Source: Leptospira sp. WS4.C2 (lineage in GTDB: Bacteria > Spirochaetota > Leptospiria > Leptospirales > Leptospiraceae). From it: a stretch of 64,000 nucleotides of DNA. The notes under the pieces were generated by a model. It was not told where the DNA came from. It was given only the letters and a program-made list of their open reading frames with translations, and did not search any database. The translations under genes were made by a program, and so were the position numbers. Positions 25,011-34,119 of this stretch are shown here, piece after piece; the first letter of the stretch is position 1; the number at the start of each line of letters is the position of its first letter. The DNA is taken from NCBI RefSeq assembly GCF_040833985.1, contig NZ_CP162139.1, positions 124,001 through 188,000 on the forward strand. Direction: 5' to 3'.

Positions 25011-26321
25011 TCAATCCAATTCACGCCCGGAAAGTTTTGTAGAACGATAGGAAAATGACTTTTCTCGGATGGTTTCTAAATCTTTTTCGGAAACTCCTGC
25101 CGTATGAGCATGTGAATACTCTTCAGGCATAGTAGTTCCAAAAAGGCCGGGATCATCGGATCCGATAGAGATCTTCAAATCATTTTGCAGAAATCGTGTG
25201 ATGGGATGATCAATATGTGATTCTAACATTCCAATGTACAAATTGGAAGAAGGGCAACATTCAATGACAACGTCTGTTTTGGCGATCTTAGACATAACAT
25301 AGTTTTGGAAGGTATGTAAGTATTGGGACTGTGTTTCATCAAAAGGAATTTTTAGGAGTTCGGAATCTGGTTTGTTCTCTATTTCCTTTCGTTTGAGTTC
25401 GAGTTCTTCTTTTGGATAGAAGGGGCCAAAACTTGTGATCTCCGCGTACGATTCCAATTCACATTCGATTTGGTCCTTGGCTTCAGAAACAAGTTCTGTT
25501 CTTTCATCCCCTAAAAAATAATCTGAATCAATTCCGAGGGCCAAAGCATGACCGAGTCGATGTACCCCGTTTTTTGCCGACTCTAAAACCCAACGTACGG
25601 CAGAGAAGGGAGTTTTGTCTCGAAAACTTTCTCCAACATGGTAGAGAATCGATAAGGCTGTGTTAGGTTCTGCTTGGTTGTCTTTGATTACTGATTGGAA
25701 AAAATCCTTTTTGTCTTTGGGTGGATGGCCTTCTTCTATATGACAGAAGTCAATTCCCACAAGACCGTTTCGAATCACAGATTCTTTTTCCATCCAATTT
25801 TTCATCCAATCATAATGCCTTTCAAAGTTTAAATCTCTATGTAAGGACATCACCAGTTTCCCTTGGATGGTTTTCCCTTCTTTTTTGGCGGACTCTTCCC
25901 CTTGGTTCAGTCCTTCCAAACAAGCCATAAGTTTTGAATAAAAAATTTCTTTTGGTTCTTCTTTTCCAAACATCAAACGGTATTCCGCATAACTAATATC
26001 ATCCAAACTATTCGAAAGCACTACATCATGAGTAACTTCGGTAATTTCTCTTTCATCAAACTTTACCAAGGCGATGATCAGATTGAATTTTGCTTGGAAA
26101 TGTAAAAAGGGAGCCTTCTCTCGAAAGTGATAGAGTTTAGAAAACTTTTGATTGTCAGCATAATCTTCAAAGAAAGTTGAAGGTCGGATTTTTACACCAT
26201 AAGCTTTTTCATAGGAATCCAAATACAAATGCCAACGAGGTTCCGGGTTATTTTTTCCAATTCGAAACAAAGTTTCGGGGGGTAAACATCCATAAAGGTG
26301 GTTGTGTAGATCGCAATACAT
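25011..26321 (-). CDS. Adenosine deaminase-family metal-dependent deaminase
   Basis: A 436-residue TIM-barrel deaminase. The metal-binding HNH is in MYCDLHNHLYG right at the N-terminus, which fixes the start at 26321. Later come YHVGES, HRLGHALALG and the SDDPGLFGTTM motif with the catalytic Asp pair. These correspond to the HxH, H-x-GE, GH and DDP motifs of adenosine/AMP deaminases. It is longer than typical adenosine deaminase by about 90 residues, with insertions before YHVGES and near residue 290. It probably deaminates an adenine nucleoside or derivative, feeding purine salvage. Its start is only 17 bases from the divergent MATE start. Confidence 0.85.
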   Translation of the reverse strand: MYCDLHNHLYGCLPPETLFRIGKNNPEPRWHLYLDSYEKAYGVKIRPSTFFEDYADNQKFSKLYHFREKAPFLHFQAKFNLIIALVKFDEREITEVTHDVVLSNSLDDISYAEYRLMFGKEEPKEIFYSKLMACLEGLNQGEESAKKEGKTIQGKLVMSLHRDLNFERHYDWMKNWMEKESVIRNGLVGIDFCHIEEGHPPKDKKDFFQSVIKDNQAEPNTALSILYHVGESFRDKTPFSAVRWVLESAKNGVHRLGHALALGIDSDYFLGDERTELVSEAKDQIECELESYAEITSFGPFYPKEELELKRKEIENKPDSELLKIPFDETQSQYLHTFQNYVMSKIAKTDVVIECCPSSNLYIGMLESHIDHPITRFLQNDLKISIGSDDPGLFGTTMPEEYSHAHTAGVSEKDLETIREKSFSYRSTKLSGRELD

Positions 26322-26338
26322 ATAAGAATGACAAAACT

Positions 26339-27694
26339 ATGCTTCACAAAATTAGACGCATCTTGAAGCCAACTCGATTGAATCAGAAAATTCTTGGATT
26401 AGCAATCCCTGTTTTTTTTGGAATGATCAGTTATACAGCCATCATGGTTGCTGATACCGCTATGGTCGGTAAATTGGGAGAGGTTCCTCTCGCTGCAGTT
26501 GGATTTGGTGGAATGGTTTATTTCTCTATTTTCGCTTTCCTTATGGGCGGATCTATGGCGGTTCAAATCATCGTAGCACGCAGATTTGGCGAAAAAAATG
26601 ACAGAGGGGTCGGAATCACCCTAATCAATTCAGTCTATTTGTCCTTAGTTTTAGGATCTTTATTATCCTATTTTGGATTTCTCTATGCTCCACAATTTAT
26701 GGGATGGATCGGAGATGATCCACAGGTAATCGAAGTTGCCGGTGTGTATTTATCCTATCGATTTTTAGGAACTGTTTTGTTCTTTGTCGGGTTCGCTTTA
26801 CGTGGATTTTTTGATGGAATTGGAATTGTTGAGGCGGGAATGATTTCTTCCATTTCGGCTGCAGTGACTAATATCTTTTTCAATTGGTTACTGATTTTTG
26901 GAAACTGGGGATTTCCTGCTTTGGGAGTCAAAGGGGCTGCGATTGCTTCTAGTTTGTCTTCTGTTCCAGCACTTCTTATCGTGTTATTTTATTTTTTTCG
27001 CAAAGACGTAATCAAATTCTTTAAGTATGAAATTTTTGCACCGAGTTTTGAAATCCTTAAAGAACTTTGTATGGTTGGGTTCGCACCAGCTTTAGAAGGA
27101 ACGCTTGTTAACTTTGCTTTTTCCGGATTTTATAAAATTGCGGGAATGATCAGCACAACTACCCTTGCATCGGCAAGCGTTGTGCTAACATGTCTTAGTT
27201 TATCTTTCATGCCAGGGTTTTCTTTTGGAATTGCAGCCACCACCATTCTTGGTCAATCCATGGGACAGGGCAAAATACGTTTGGCTTATGAAGGGACTAT
27301 GCGTTCTGCTACCTTCTCTGCCATCGTAATGGGAAGTATGGGATTATTTTTTATCATTGCAGGCCCCTGGCTCATTGGATTATTCACAGATGTTCCTGCT
27401 GTTGCGAGAGAAGCTTACCCTGCACTCTGTATTGTAGCCCTCATCCAAGTAGGTGATGCTTACCATATGGTGATTGGTTCTGCTCTACGTAGTGCTGGGA
27501 TGATGTACTATGTGATGTTTGTTTATCTGATTGTATCCTTCCTTGTCATGTTGCCATTGGCTTATTTATTCGGGATAGTCCTAGCATGGGGAACGATTGG
27601 AATCTGGTCTGCGTTTTTTATTTGGATTTTACTCATGGCAGTGCTTTTTGTCGGAAAATTTCGTAGGAAGGAGTGGGTAAGTATACGAATTTAA
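26339..27694 (+). CDS. MATE-family multidrug/toxin efflux transporter
   Basis: The start at ATG 26339 (MLHKIRRILKPTRLNQK...) places a short basic tail before the first span. The frame is open for 54 further codons upstream, but those lie antisense to the deaminase gene. The 451-residue protein has 12 hydrophobic spans in two homologous halves, with MATE segments such as AVGFGGMVYFSIFAFLMGG. It exports cationic compounds using a sodium or proton gradient. The following phospholipase gene begins 15 bases after its stop and may be co-transcribed. Confidence 0.9.
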   Translation: MLHKIRRILKPTRLNQKILGLAIPVFFGMISYTAIMVADTAMVGKLGEVPLAAVGFGGMVYFSIFAFLMGGSMAVQIIVARRFGEKNDRGVGITLINSVYLSLVLGSLLSYFGFLYAPQFMGWIGDDPQVIEVAGVYLSYRFLGTVLFFVGFALRGFFDGIGIVEAGMISSISAAVTNIFFNWLLIFGNWGFPALGVKGAAIASSLSSVPALLIVLFYFFRKDVIKFFKYEIFAPSFEILKELCMVGFAPALEGTLVNFAFSGFYKIAGMISTTTLASASVVLTCLSLSFMPGFSFGIAATTILGQSMGQGKIRLAYEGTMRSATFSAIVMGSMGLFFIIAGPWLIGLFTDVPAVAREAYPALCIVALIQVGDAYHMVIGSALRSAGMMYYVMFVYLIVSFLVMLPLAYLFGIVLAWGTIGIWSAFFIWILLMAVLFVGKFRRKEWVSIRI

Positions 27695-27709
27695 TAGGGT
27701 GAGGGGAAA

Positions 27710-29467
27710 ATGAAACGAACTGAATTAGAACGGCAGGCCATACAAAAATTTTTAAAGTCTGTGGATTTGTTCAAAAAACTCCCTCCTTCTGTTTTGTTGC
27801 GACTTTCGAATAACGTCCAAGAAAAATTAATCCGAAGCCACGAGGCTCTCTACTATAAAGGAGAGTCTTCGGAGTCCATCTACATTGTTCGGTATGGCGA
27901 AATCCTTCTTGAAAATGTAGCTGGCCAGAGTCATGTATATGTGGGTTCCGGACAAGTGTTAGCCGAGAACTCTCTTATCTCTAGTTCCAATCATTCCACT
28001 TCTGCCATTGCAGTCATTGATTCTCTCGTTTATGTTTTGAATGGAAAACTATTTTTGCAATTGGCCTCACAAGAAAAGGTCTTTGCCCAAAATATCATTC
28101 AAATGATGGGATCTCGGATGCGAGAGAACTTAGACAGATCCAATCACAATCAAAAAGATCAATTCATCGGCTTACGAAGGTTATGTGTTCATGTCCCCTT
28201 GGAACCCGAATACCATTTTGGCGAAAAAGTTAATTCTTTCTTAGAGGAATATGGCGAAGTCACCAAAAAACTTTCTACTGCCATTCCGATCTCCACTTTT
28301 AAGGGGATGGATCCCACTCAAATTTCAGAATATCTTACGAATCTTAGAAACAAAACTCCCTTACTTCATATCTACTTTGATGAATCCACTTCTAGAATGG
28401 ATTTACATTATCTCGTGGTCCAATCGGACTTTATTGTATTTTGGGAAGATGAACCAGAAAAGTTTTATAAAGAAAAAGAAGAGATCATTCATTTTTGGAA
28501 AAGTCGGATTCGTAACTTTGAGGGCCGTGCCATTCGTATGATGGAAAGCGGAGTTCGTAAAAGTTATCTCCCCCAAGACCAATCTTTGAAAACGTTTTAC
28601 CAAAAAGACACTCTCGCAAGATATTTGGTGGCTAAAACGAGAGGTTTGGCGTTAGGTGGCGGTGGAGCAAGAGCTCTTGCTCACGTCGGATTACTCAAAG
28701 TTTTGCATCGGGAAGGAATCCATTTTGATTTTGTATCGGGTGCTTCGATGGGTGCAGTGATTGCTGCCTTGTATGCAAGAAAAAACACTCCAGAAGAAAT
28801 CGAAGAAATGATCAAAAATTTCTTCGGAGGATTGGAAAGTGCCTTCGACCCAACTCTACCCGTTGTTGCTTTCTTTAAAGGCAAACGAATGAAACGGATG
28901 TTAAAGAAAGGATTTGGTGACCAAAGGATTGAAGAGCTCCCACTACCTTTTGCGACTTCGGCTGTGGATTTACAAACCGGAAAGGAACATATCTTTGACC
29001 AAGGCCCTATCACCGAAGCTTTGACCAGTGCGATGAGTTTGCCTGGTGCCTTCCCTCCCTATAGGCTCGGTGAAAAACTGTTAGTTGACGGTGGAATGAT
29101 TAATAATGTTCCCGAAAATCTTATTCGCAGCAAAGGAGCGGATGTGGTGATGGGAATCAATGTATCTCCTTTGCAAGAAATTGTTCCAGTGAAACTCTTT
29201 GAAGATCGAAATACAACCGAAAAAGGTTTCTTTCGTTATATCTGGGACACTCTCAAATACCCACCCATCTTACAAATTATGACAAGAACCATCACTTTGG
29301 AAGGAAGAGAGATCACTCGTCTCAAACGACCTAAAATGGATTTGTTTGTGCATTTTCATTTAGAAGAATTTCAGTTATTTGATTTTGCCCGTTACCAAGA
29401 AATCATTGATAAGGGTGAGCAAGAAGCTGAAGCCAATTTAGCAGAGATCAAAAAATTATTCTCTTAA
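27710..29467 (+). CDS. Patatin-like phospholipase with N-terminal cNMP-binding domain (NTE type)
   Basis: The 585-residue protein has a cyclic-nucleotide-binding domain at residues 15-130 and a linker domain to about 300. The patatin lipase domain has the oxyanion motif GGGGARALAHVG, the nucleophile S346 in GASMG and the catalytic D460 in DGG. This is the architecture of neuropathy-target-esterase/RssA-like lysophospholipases. It probably trims membrane phospholipids, perhaps gated by the N-terminal domain. The start has a very good ribosome site (GAGGGG). The cNMP domain lacks an obvious complete phosphate-binding cassette, so it may not bind cAMP. Confidence 0.92.
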   Translation: MKRTELERQAIQKFLKSVDLFKKLPPSVLLRLSNNVQEKLIRSHEALYYKGESSESIYIVRYGEILLENVAGQSHVYVGSGQVLAENSLISSSNHSTSAIAVIDSLVYVLNGKLFLQLASQEKVFAQNIIQMMGSRMRENLDRSNHNQKDQFIGLRRLCVHVPLEPEYHFGEKVNSFLEEYGEVTKKLSTAIPISTFKGMDPTQISEYLTNLRNKTPLLHIYFDESTSRMDLHYLVVQSDFIVFWEDEPEKFYKEKEEIIHFWKSRIRNFEGRAIRMMESGVRKSYLPQDQSLKTFYQKDTLARYLVAKTRGLALGGGGARALAHVGLLKVLHREGIHFDFVSGASMGAVIAALYARKNTPEEIEEMIKNFFGGLESAFDPTLPVVAFFKGKRMKRMLKKGFGDQRIEELPLPFATSAVDLQTGKEHIFDQGPITEALTSAMSLPGAFPPYRLGEKLLVDGGMINNVPENLIRSKGADVVMGINVSPLQEIVPVKLFEDRNTTEKGFFRYIWDTLKYPPILQIMTRTITLEGREITRLKRPKMDLFVHFHLEEFQLFDFARYQEIIDKGEQEAEANLAEIKKLFS

Positions 29468-29511
29468 TAGAGATTGGATTGAGGATCATAAAGAAAAACT
29501 CAGGTTTTTAT

Positions 29512-29551
29512 CTGCCACCTAACGAATCACTAAATTGTCGCTAGGTGGCAG
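29512..29551. terminator. Long inverted repeat between convergent genes
   Basis: CTGCCACCTA (29512-29521) is perfectly repeated in reverse complement at 29542-29551, with a 20-base loop, between the ends of the phospholipase and SPFH genes. It has no T-run on either side, so termination is likely but not certain. It could instead stabilise both 3' ends. Confidence 0.5.
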
Positions 29552-29575
29552 AAGTCATAAGAGAAAAATCAAGTT

Positions 29576-30574
29576 TTACATAGAAGAAAGAATTTCTTTT
29601 TTCTTAGCTTCAAATTCCTCTGCGTTGATCAGTCCCTGGTCAAGTAATCCTTTTAGTTTTGCAATTCTTGCCGCCGGATCATTGGCTGCAGGTGCCGCGC
29701 CACCTTGCCCAGCTCCGCCTTGGTTCATCATATTGCCCATCATTTGGCCCATATTCATCCCCATACCCATACCCATTCCGGCACCCAAAGCACCACCACC
29801 TTGGCCTTCGTTTTCGGCAGCTGCTTGTCCAATATCGAACATTTTCTTTTGTTGGTATTTATCACCGAGCATATCAATTTCAAACTTATCGGTAATGATT
29901 TTTTGAATGCGTTGGTAGTTCGGATCGTTTTGGTCAAAGTTCACCGAAGATACGTTAAACTCTGTTAAATCAATTCCATACTTTTCAAATTCAGGAGCGA
30001 GTTTGACTTTTCCTGCCGTAGAACTTTCATCTCGATACTTATTGATTTCCACAACAGAAGTGTTGTTGTTTAAAATGACTTCCGAAATAAAATCGCCAAT
30101 CCCACGCACTATATTTGGTTTTAAAAATTCATCAATGGCTTCGTTTGTGGTACGATTTCCACCCTTAACTACATTGATTAAAAAGGCTTTTGAATCTTTG
30201 ATTCTAAATTTATAATCCCCAAAGGCACGGATGTTGAGAACAATTTTGTATTTAGGATCTTCCAAAGGAATGGGAGTATTTGTTCCCCATTTCATCGCAA
30301 AGATGGCTTTGTTTACATAATAAACCTCTGCCGTGAACGGAGTTTTACCACCAAACGGAAGATTGACGAGAGCCTCTAAAATCGGAATATTTCCCGTTTT
30401 TAAAGTATGGGTTCCTGGACCAAAAGTATCCAGAGCCTTTCCTTCTTTAAAAAAGATGGCTTCTTGGCTTTCATCGACTACCAGTTGTCCTGCGGTGCTG
30501 ATTTCGTCAGAGGGATATTTCCAAACGATTTCACTGGGACTTCCTTCAAATTTAATTCTATCTATTAGTGCCAT
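29576..30574 (-). CDS. SPFH-domain protein of the YdjI type with SHOCT tail
   Basis: The 332-residue protein begins with the COG4260/YdjI-type SPFH domain: EIVWKYPSDEISTAGQLVV, then FFKEGKALDTFGPGTHTL. A Gly/Met-rich flexible linker follows near residues 250-295 (GAGMGMGMGMNMGQMMG). It ends with a SHOCT motif (KLKGLLDQGLINAEEFEAKK). In Bacillus subtilis the relative YdjI is recruited by the membrane proteins YdjG and YdjH in a PspA-linked envelope stress system. Here a zinc-ribbon membrane protein and a helical protein precede it in the same operon, which fits that model. No signal peptide is present, so it is cytoplasmic and membrane-associated. Confidence 0.85.
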   Translation of the reverse strand: MALIDRIKFEGSPSEIVWKYPSDEISTAGQLVVDESQEAIFFKEGKALDTFGPGTHTLKTGNIPILEALVNLPFGGKTPFTAEVYYVNKAIFAMKWGTNTPIPLEDPKYKIVLNIRAFGDYKFRIKDSKAFLINVVKGGNRTTNEAIDEFLKPNIVRGIGDFISEVILNNNTSVVEINKYRDESSTAGKVKLAPEFEKYGIDLTEFNVSSVNFDQNDPNYQRIQKIITDKFEIDMLGDKYQQKKMFDIGQAAAENEGQGGGALGAGMGMGMGMNMGQMMGNMMNQGGAGQGGAAPAANDPAARIAKLKGLLDQGLINAEEFEAKKKEILSSM

Positions 30575-30594
30575 TGTAATTTTTCCTTATCCTA

Positions 30595-31122
30595 TTATTT
30601 TAAAAAAATTGAGTTTCTTGATTCGAACTGTGTTTCAAAATCCAAAAACAATTTGTTTATGGATTCGATTGCGGCTTCGGGGTTTGATGCAAACGATGTG
30701 GGGAGTGTTTCTAGAATTTCTTTTTGTAAAGTTCCCACTTTTTCTAACATGGAAAAGTCATGGTTCAGTAGTTTTTCCATTTCTTCCCCTGTGGCTTTAA
30801 CACCGGTTCCTAGTCCATTGAGTCCATAACCTGCCGAATTCACTTTCATTATGATTCGATCCAGAAGTGTGGTAGCCGAATTGGTTTTTCCGATATTTTG
30901 GATTTGGGCTTTTTGTACAAAACCTTCCTCTAGTTTGCGAAAACTTTCTTTGAAAGAGTTGAGAATTCCTCCGAGTTCTTTTCGGATGAGAAGGTCTGTT
31001 TTTTCGTACTCTTGGTTGGCAAGTGCTTCTTCAAAGAGTTTGGTTTCTTTTAAGAACTTTCGAATCGGATCTTGTTCGTTCTTAAAACGTTCTAATGTTG
31101 TTTTTAACCAAGTTTGGTCCAT
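30595..31122 (-). CDS. Helical protein of unknown function in YdjI-like operon
   Basis: This 175-residue, mostly helical cytoplasmic protein has coiled-coil-like segments (FKESFRKLEEGFVQKAQIQ) and no Cys or signal peptide. It lies between the zinc-ribbon membrane protein (2-base gap) and the SPFH gene (20-base gap). Its size and helical content make it a possible functional counterpart of the PspA-like or YdjH partner in such systems, but I cannot see real sequence likeness. Confidence 0.65.
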   Translation of the reverse strand: MDQTWLKTTLERFKNEQDPIRKFLKETKLFEEALANQEYEKTDLLIRKELGGILNSFKESFRKLEEGFVQKAQIQNIGKTNSATTLLDRIIMKVNSAGYGLNGLGTGVKATGEEMEKLLNHDFSMLEKVGTLQKEILETLPTSFASNPEAAIESINKLFLDFETQFESRNSIFLK

Positions 31123-31124
31123 TT

Positions 31125-32186
31125 TTATTCCTCTGTTGTAGCGTCTTCTAACGTTTGTATGGTGTCACAAGTGATGTAATTGAAGATCACACTTTTTTCT
31201 GATTGGTACAGTGCTTTGGCTGGTAGTGATTTCCACTTGGACTGGTCAAATTCACAATCATGTTTTTCCCCTTTGGTTTCTCCGCTGGATTCTGTGAAAT
31301 AAACCATATACTTTTCTGCTTTCGGTCCTAACCTTTCACAGCCAATGGCCGTACTTGCACATTCACGAATTTGAGGGGTGGGCCAATACGGTTCTTGTGT
31401 GGTTCCAAATCCTTTAGCCACTGCATTTCGATCAAAGGCCCATTTGTCAATTCGGTAACTGCAATGGTCATCGTAGACCGGTTCTTGTCTGTATTTGGTG
31501 GAACAACTTTCACTTTCGGAAAAAGTTCCATCTCCACGATCCGAACGCACTGTGTGGCAATCTTCTCCATCGGGAATGCTATTATAACTTCTGATTTGAC
31601 GACTTCTGGACACACTGTACGCACCCATAGGCATGGAGTCACACCATTCGGATTCGGAAACAGGTTTGAATTGGTCAATGGCAATGGTGCGTGACCATTC
31701 ATGATGGGTGATTTGGAGTTCTACTTTTTCTGTCCATAAAACTCCCAGACAAACAAATCCAATCCCACCAAAGACAATGGAGCCAAGTAACCAAAGCACC
31801 CATTTGGGAGTTTTGGGATGGGGTTTGACAAAGTCAGAATTGGCGAAGGCTAAATCTTCTTTTGCTTTTTGGACAGAGTCTTCGGTGGAACCATCCTGGT
31901 CGGAGCGAAGTTTTACATTTTGCGCCCCATCCAGAGATCCGCCGCAGTTTCCGCAGAAAGTGGCTTTGGCCCCGTTGGCAGTTTGACAAAAAGGACAAGT
32001 TTTGTCTGCACCGTAGTAGATATGATCCTGGACGGCGACCTTATCCGCATCATTCGGAAAATACCTCCGTGTTGGATCTTGTGTGGCCCCACAATTGGGA
32101 CAATGTCTGTGAGTTTTCCCCAGTAGTTTTTTAGAACCGCAGAATTCGCAGTCCCAAAGCATTTCATAGATTTTTTCTTCTGCCAT
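31125..32186 (-). CDS. Double zinc-ribbon membrane protein (YdjG-like)
   Basis: The start is ATG 32186 (MAEEKIYEML). Two zinc ribbons come first: CEFCG...CPNCG in residues 12-35 and CPFCQ...CGNCGG in residues 64-82. A linker and one membrane span (WVLWLLGSIVFGGIGFVCLG) follow, then a periplasmic domain of about 200 residues with several Cys. The layout matches the YdjG-type partner that recruits an SPFH protein to the membrane. It is first in the three-gene operon, and the divergent DUF1549 gene starts 86 bases away. Confidence 0.75.
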   Translation of the reverse strand: MAEEKIYEMLWDCEFCGSKKLLGKTHRHCPNCGATQDPTRRYFPNDADKVAVQDHIYYGADKTCPFCQTANGAKATFCGNCGGSLDGAQNVKLRSDQDGSTEDSVQKAKEDLAFANSDFVKPHPKTPKWVLWLLGSIVFGGIGFVCLGVLWTEKVELQITHHEWSRTIAIDQFKPVSESEWCDSMPMGAYSVSRSRQIRSYNSIPDGEDCHTVRSDRGDGTFSESESCSTKYRQEPVYDDHCSYRIDKWAFDRNAVAKGFGTTQEPYWPTPQIRECASTAIGCERLGPKAEKYMVYFTESSGETKGEKHDCEFDQSKWKSLPAKALYQSEKSVIFNYITCDTIQTLEDATTEE

Positions 32187-32271
32187 TGCAACCAAGGTTT
32201 ATCCGCAAAAAATTGACTTTTGCAAGAAAAATATTTTCAAATCCCAAAATCCAACCTAGAATCTTAGGAAT

Positions 32272-34110
32272 ATGAGATTGGTACTAAATCTAATTCGCAG
32301 GTTCCGCTATTTGATTCTATCTTTCACCTTCGTGATTTTATCTTTTGGTTATGTTCACTCAAGGTCAAAACAGAATACGGTTCATCCTTTAGATAGTTTG
32401 TATTTTAAACTATCACCTAATATAGAAAAGGTGGATAGGAAAACTTCTCTCCGTCGTTTATCCCTCCACTTACGAGGTGTGATTCCCAGTGTAGCTGAAT
32501 GGAAGGAATTAGATTCACTTCCGAAGGATCAAAGTTTAGAATCTTTCGCAGTTAATTTTTTAAAACAACCTGAGTTTGCCGAATATTGGGGAACCAAGTT
32601 TACTTCCATGTTACGAGATAAATCTAAAGGCCGTAAAATTCCCACCGGTGCCTTCTTTCAATATGTGGCGGGATCCCTTCATAAAAATAAACCTTATGAT
32701 AAACTCGTACAAGAGATGTTGACCTCTAGTGGTTCAGTCAATGAATCCCCGGAAGCTATGTTTTACATTCGAGATGGGGCCGATCCTTTACAAACAGCAG
32801 AGTATGTCGGTCGGCTTTTTTATGCAAAACGTGTGGCTTGTGCGCGCTGCCATGACCATCCCTATATTTCTGATTTTACTAGAAGGGATTATTATGCACT
32901 CGCTGCATTTTTTAGCCAACAATTCTTTCGTGATGGAACTTGGGAAGCCAATCGTTATGGAAAAACTTTGAGTTATGTTCCTCGGGAATTGGAAGTCCAT
33001 CTTCCTATGGAGGACCAAAAGACCTTACAAGATAAAAATAATGAATGGAACCGCGACAATTGGAACAAATGGACGGACGAACAAAGAAAAGAATACCAAA
33101 AAAAACATGAAGTCACCTATGCCACATTATACTATGAACCAAAACTTGGCCTTCGGTTTCCTCATACAGACGACGCTCCTGGTGGAGATTTGGTTCGGCC
33201 TAAATATTTAGATGGGAAAGAGGCAAAACTAAAACCAGGGGACGACCGAAGGAAAGCTTTTGCCAATTGGCTCACAGACAAATCCAATGACCGATTTCGC
33301 AAAGTCATCATCAATCGCGTGTGGACAGAGCTTATGGGTTGGAGTTTTTTCACTCCCTTAGATGATTGGAATGAAGACACGGTGGTAAAGGGAGAAGAGA
33401 TCCTCAATCATTTGGATTCTTATTTTTTGGCAAACCAACTCAAATTGAAAGAACTCATTTTGTATATTGTCACATCCAATGCCTACCATCGTTCCCTTAC
33501 AAACATTGGTTCCGACCAAGATCCTATTCGATATTTTGCACCCAAACGATTGGACAGTGACCAACTTTTGAACTCACTCATCCGCATTTCTGACTTACAA
33601 AAGATCAGTAACATTCGGGAACGAAACCTATCATGGCTTACGGATCTTATGGGCCAAAAACCTTATGATTTGACCGGTACGGGTTCTTTTCGAATTCCAA
33701 CAGATAATTTGAAAGAATTTACAAATGCCGCCGAAGTGGAAAGGCCTGCGCCATACCATACGATGTTGTCTGTTTTTGGTTCCGGCCCACGTGTGGATAT
33801 TTCCGATGATGTCGAGGAACTTACCATAGAACAAATGTTAACTCTTATGAATGGTCGGGTAGTCGGGAAATTGGTTTGGGATTTTGGAAACAAAGACTCT
33901 CTCGTCAAAGCAGAGTTCGACCAGCTAAAATCGATGGATCAAGTCATCGGTAATCTTTATTACCGACTTTTGGGTCGCCTTCCTTCGAATGGAGAAAAAC
34001 AAAAAATAAAAACCTTGATGGTAAAACCAGATAACGTTTTTGACAAAGACCTTCTCCAAGACATCTTTTGGGCTCTCCTCAATAGCCAAGAGTTCCAACA
34101 CATCAACTAA
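32272..34110 (+). CDS. DUF1549/DUF1553-type secreted protein
   Basis: The 612-residue protein has a membrane-spanning or signal segment at residues 9-28. A DUF1549 domain follows (RLSLHLRGVIPSVAEW), with the CARCHDHPY motif near residue 189 (a CxxCH pattern conserved in the family). DUF1553 is next (AFANWLTDKSNDRFRKVIINR, then SNAYHRS). These domains are abundant in Planctomycetes and always pair with a DUF1501 protein, which is the next gene (9-base gap). The cytochrome c domain found in the planctomycete versions is missing. Function is unknown; roles in polymer degradation or redox have been suggested for relatives. Confidence 0.9.
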   Translation: MRLVLNLIRRFRYLILSFTFVILSFGYVHSRSKQNTVHPLDSLYFKLSPNIEKVDRKTSLRRLSLHLRGVIPSVAEWKELDSLPKDQSLESFAVNFLKQPEFAEYWGTKFTSMLRDKSKGRKIPTGAFFQYVAGSLHKNKPYDKLVQEMLTSSGSVNESPEAMFYIRDGADPLQTAEYVGRLFYAKRVACARCHDHPYISDFTRRDYYALAAFFSQQFFRDGTWEANRYGKTLSYVPRELEVHLPMEDQKTLQDKNNEWNRDNWNKWTDEQRKEYQKKHEVTYATLYYEPKLGLRFPHTDDAPGGDLVRPKYLDGKEAKLKPGDDRRKAFANWLTDKSNDRFRKVIINRVWTELMGWSFFTPLDDWNEDTVVKGEEILNHLDSYFLANQLKLKELILYIVTSNAYHRSLTNIGSDQDPIRYFAPKRLDSDQLLNSLIRISDLQKISNIRERNLSWLTDLMGQKPYDLTGTGSFRIPTDNLKEFTNAAEVERPAPYHTMLSVFGSGPRVDISDDVEELTIEQMLTLMNGRVVGKLVWDFGNKDSLVKAEFDQLKSMDQVIGNLYYRLLGRLPSNGEKQKIKTLMVKPDNVFDKDLLQDIFWALLNSQEFQHIN

Positions 34111-34119
34111 GGAATTATC

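Noticed and set aside
26177..26338. N-terminal extension of the MATE protein
   Set aside because: The extra 54 codons lie antisense to the deaminase and add no membrane topology; the ATG at 26339 is preferred.
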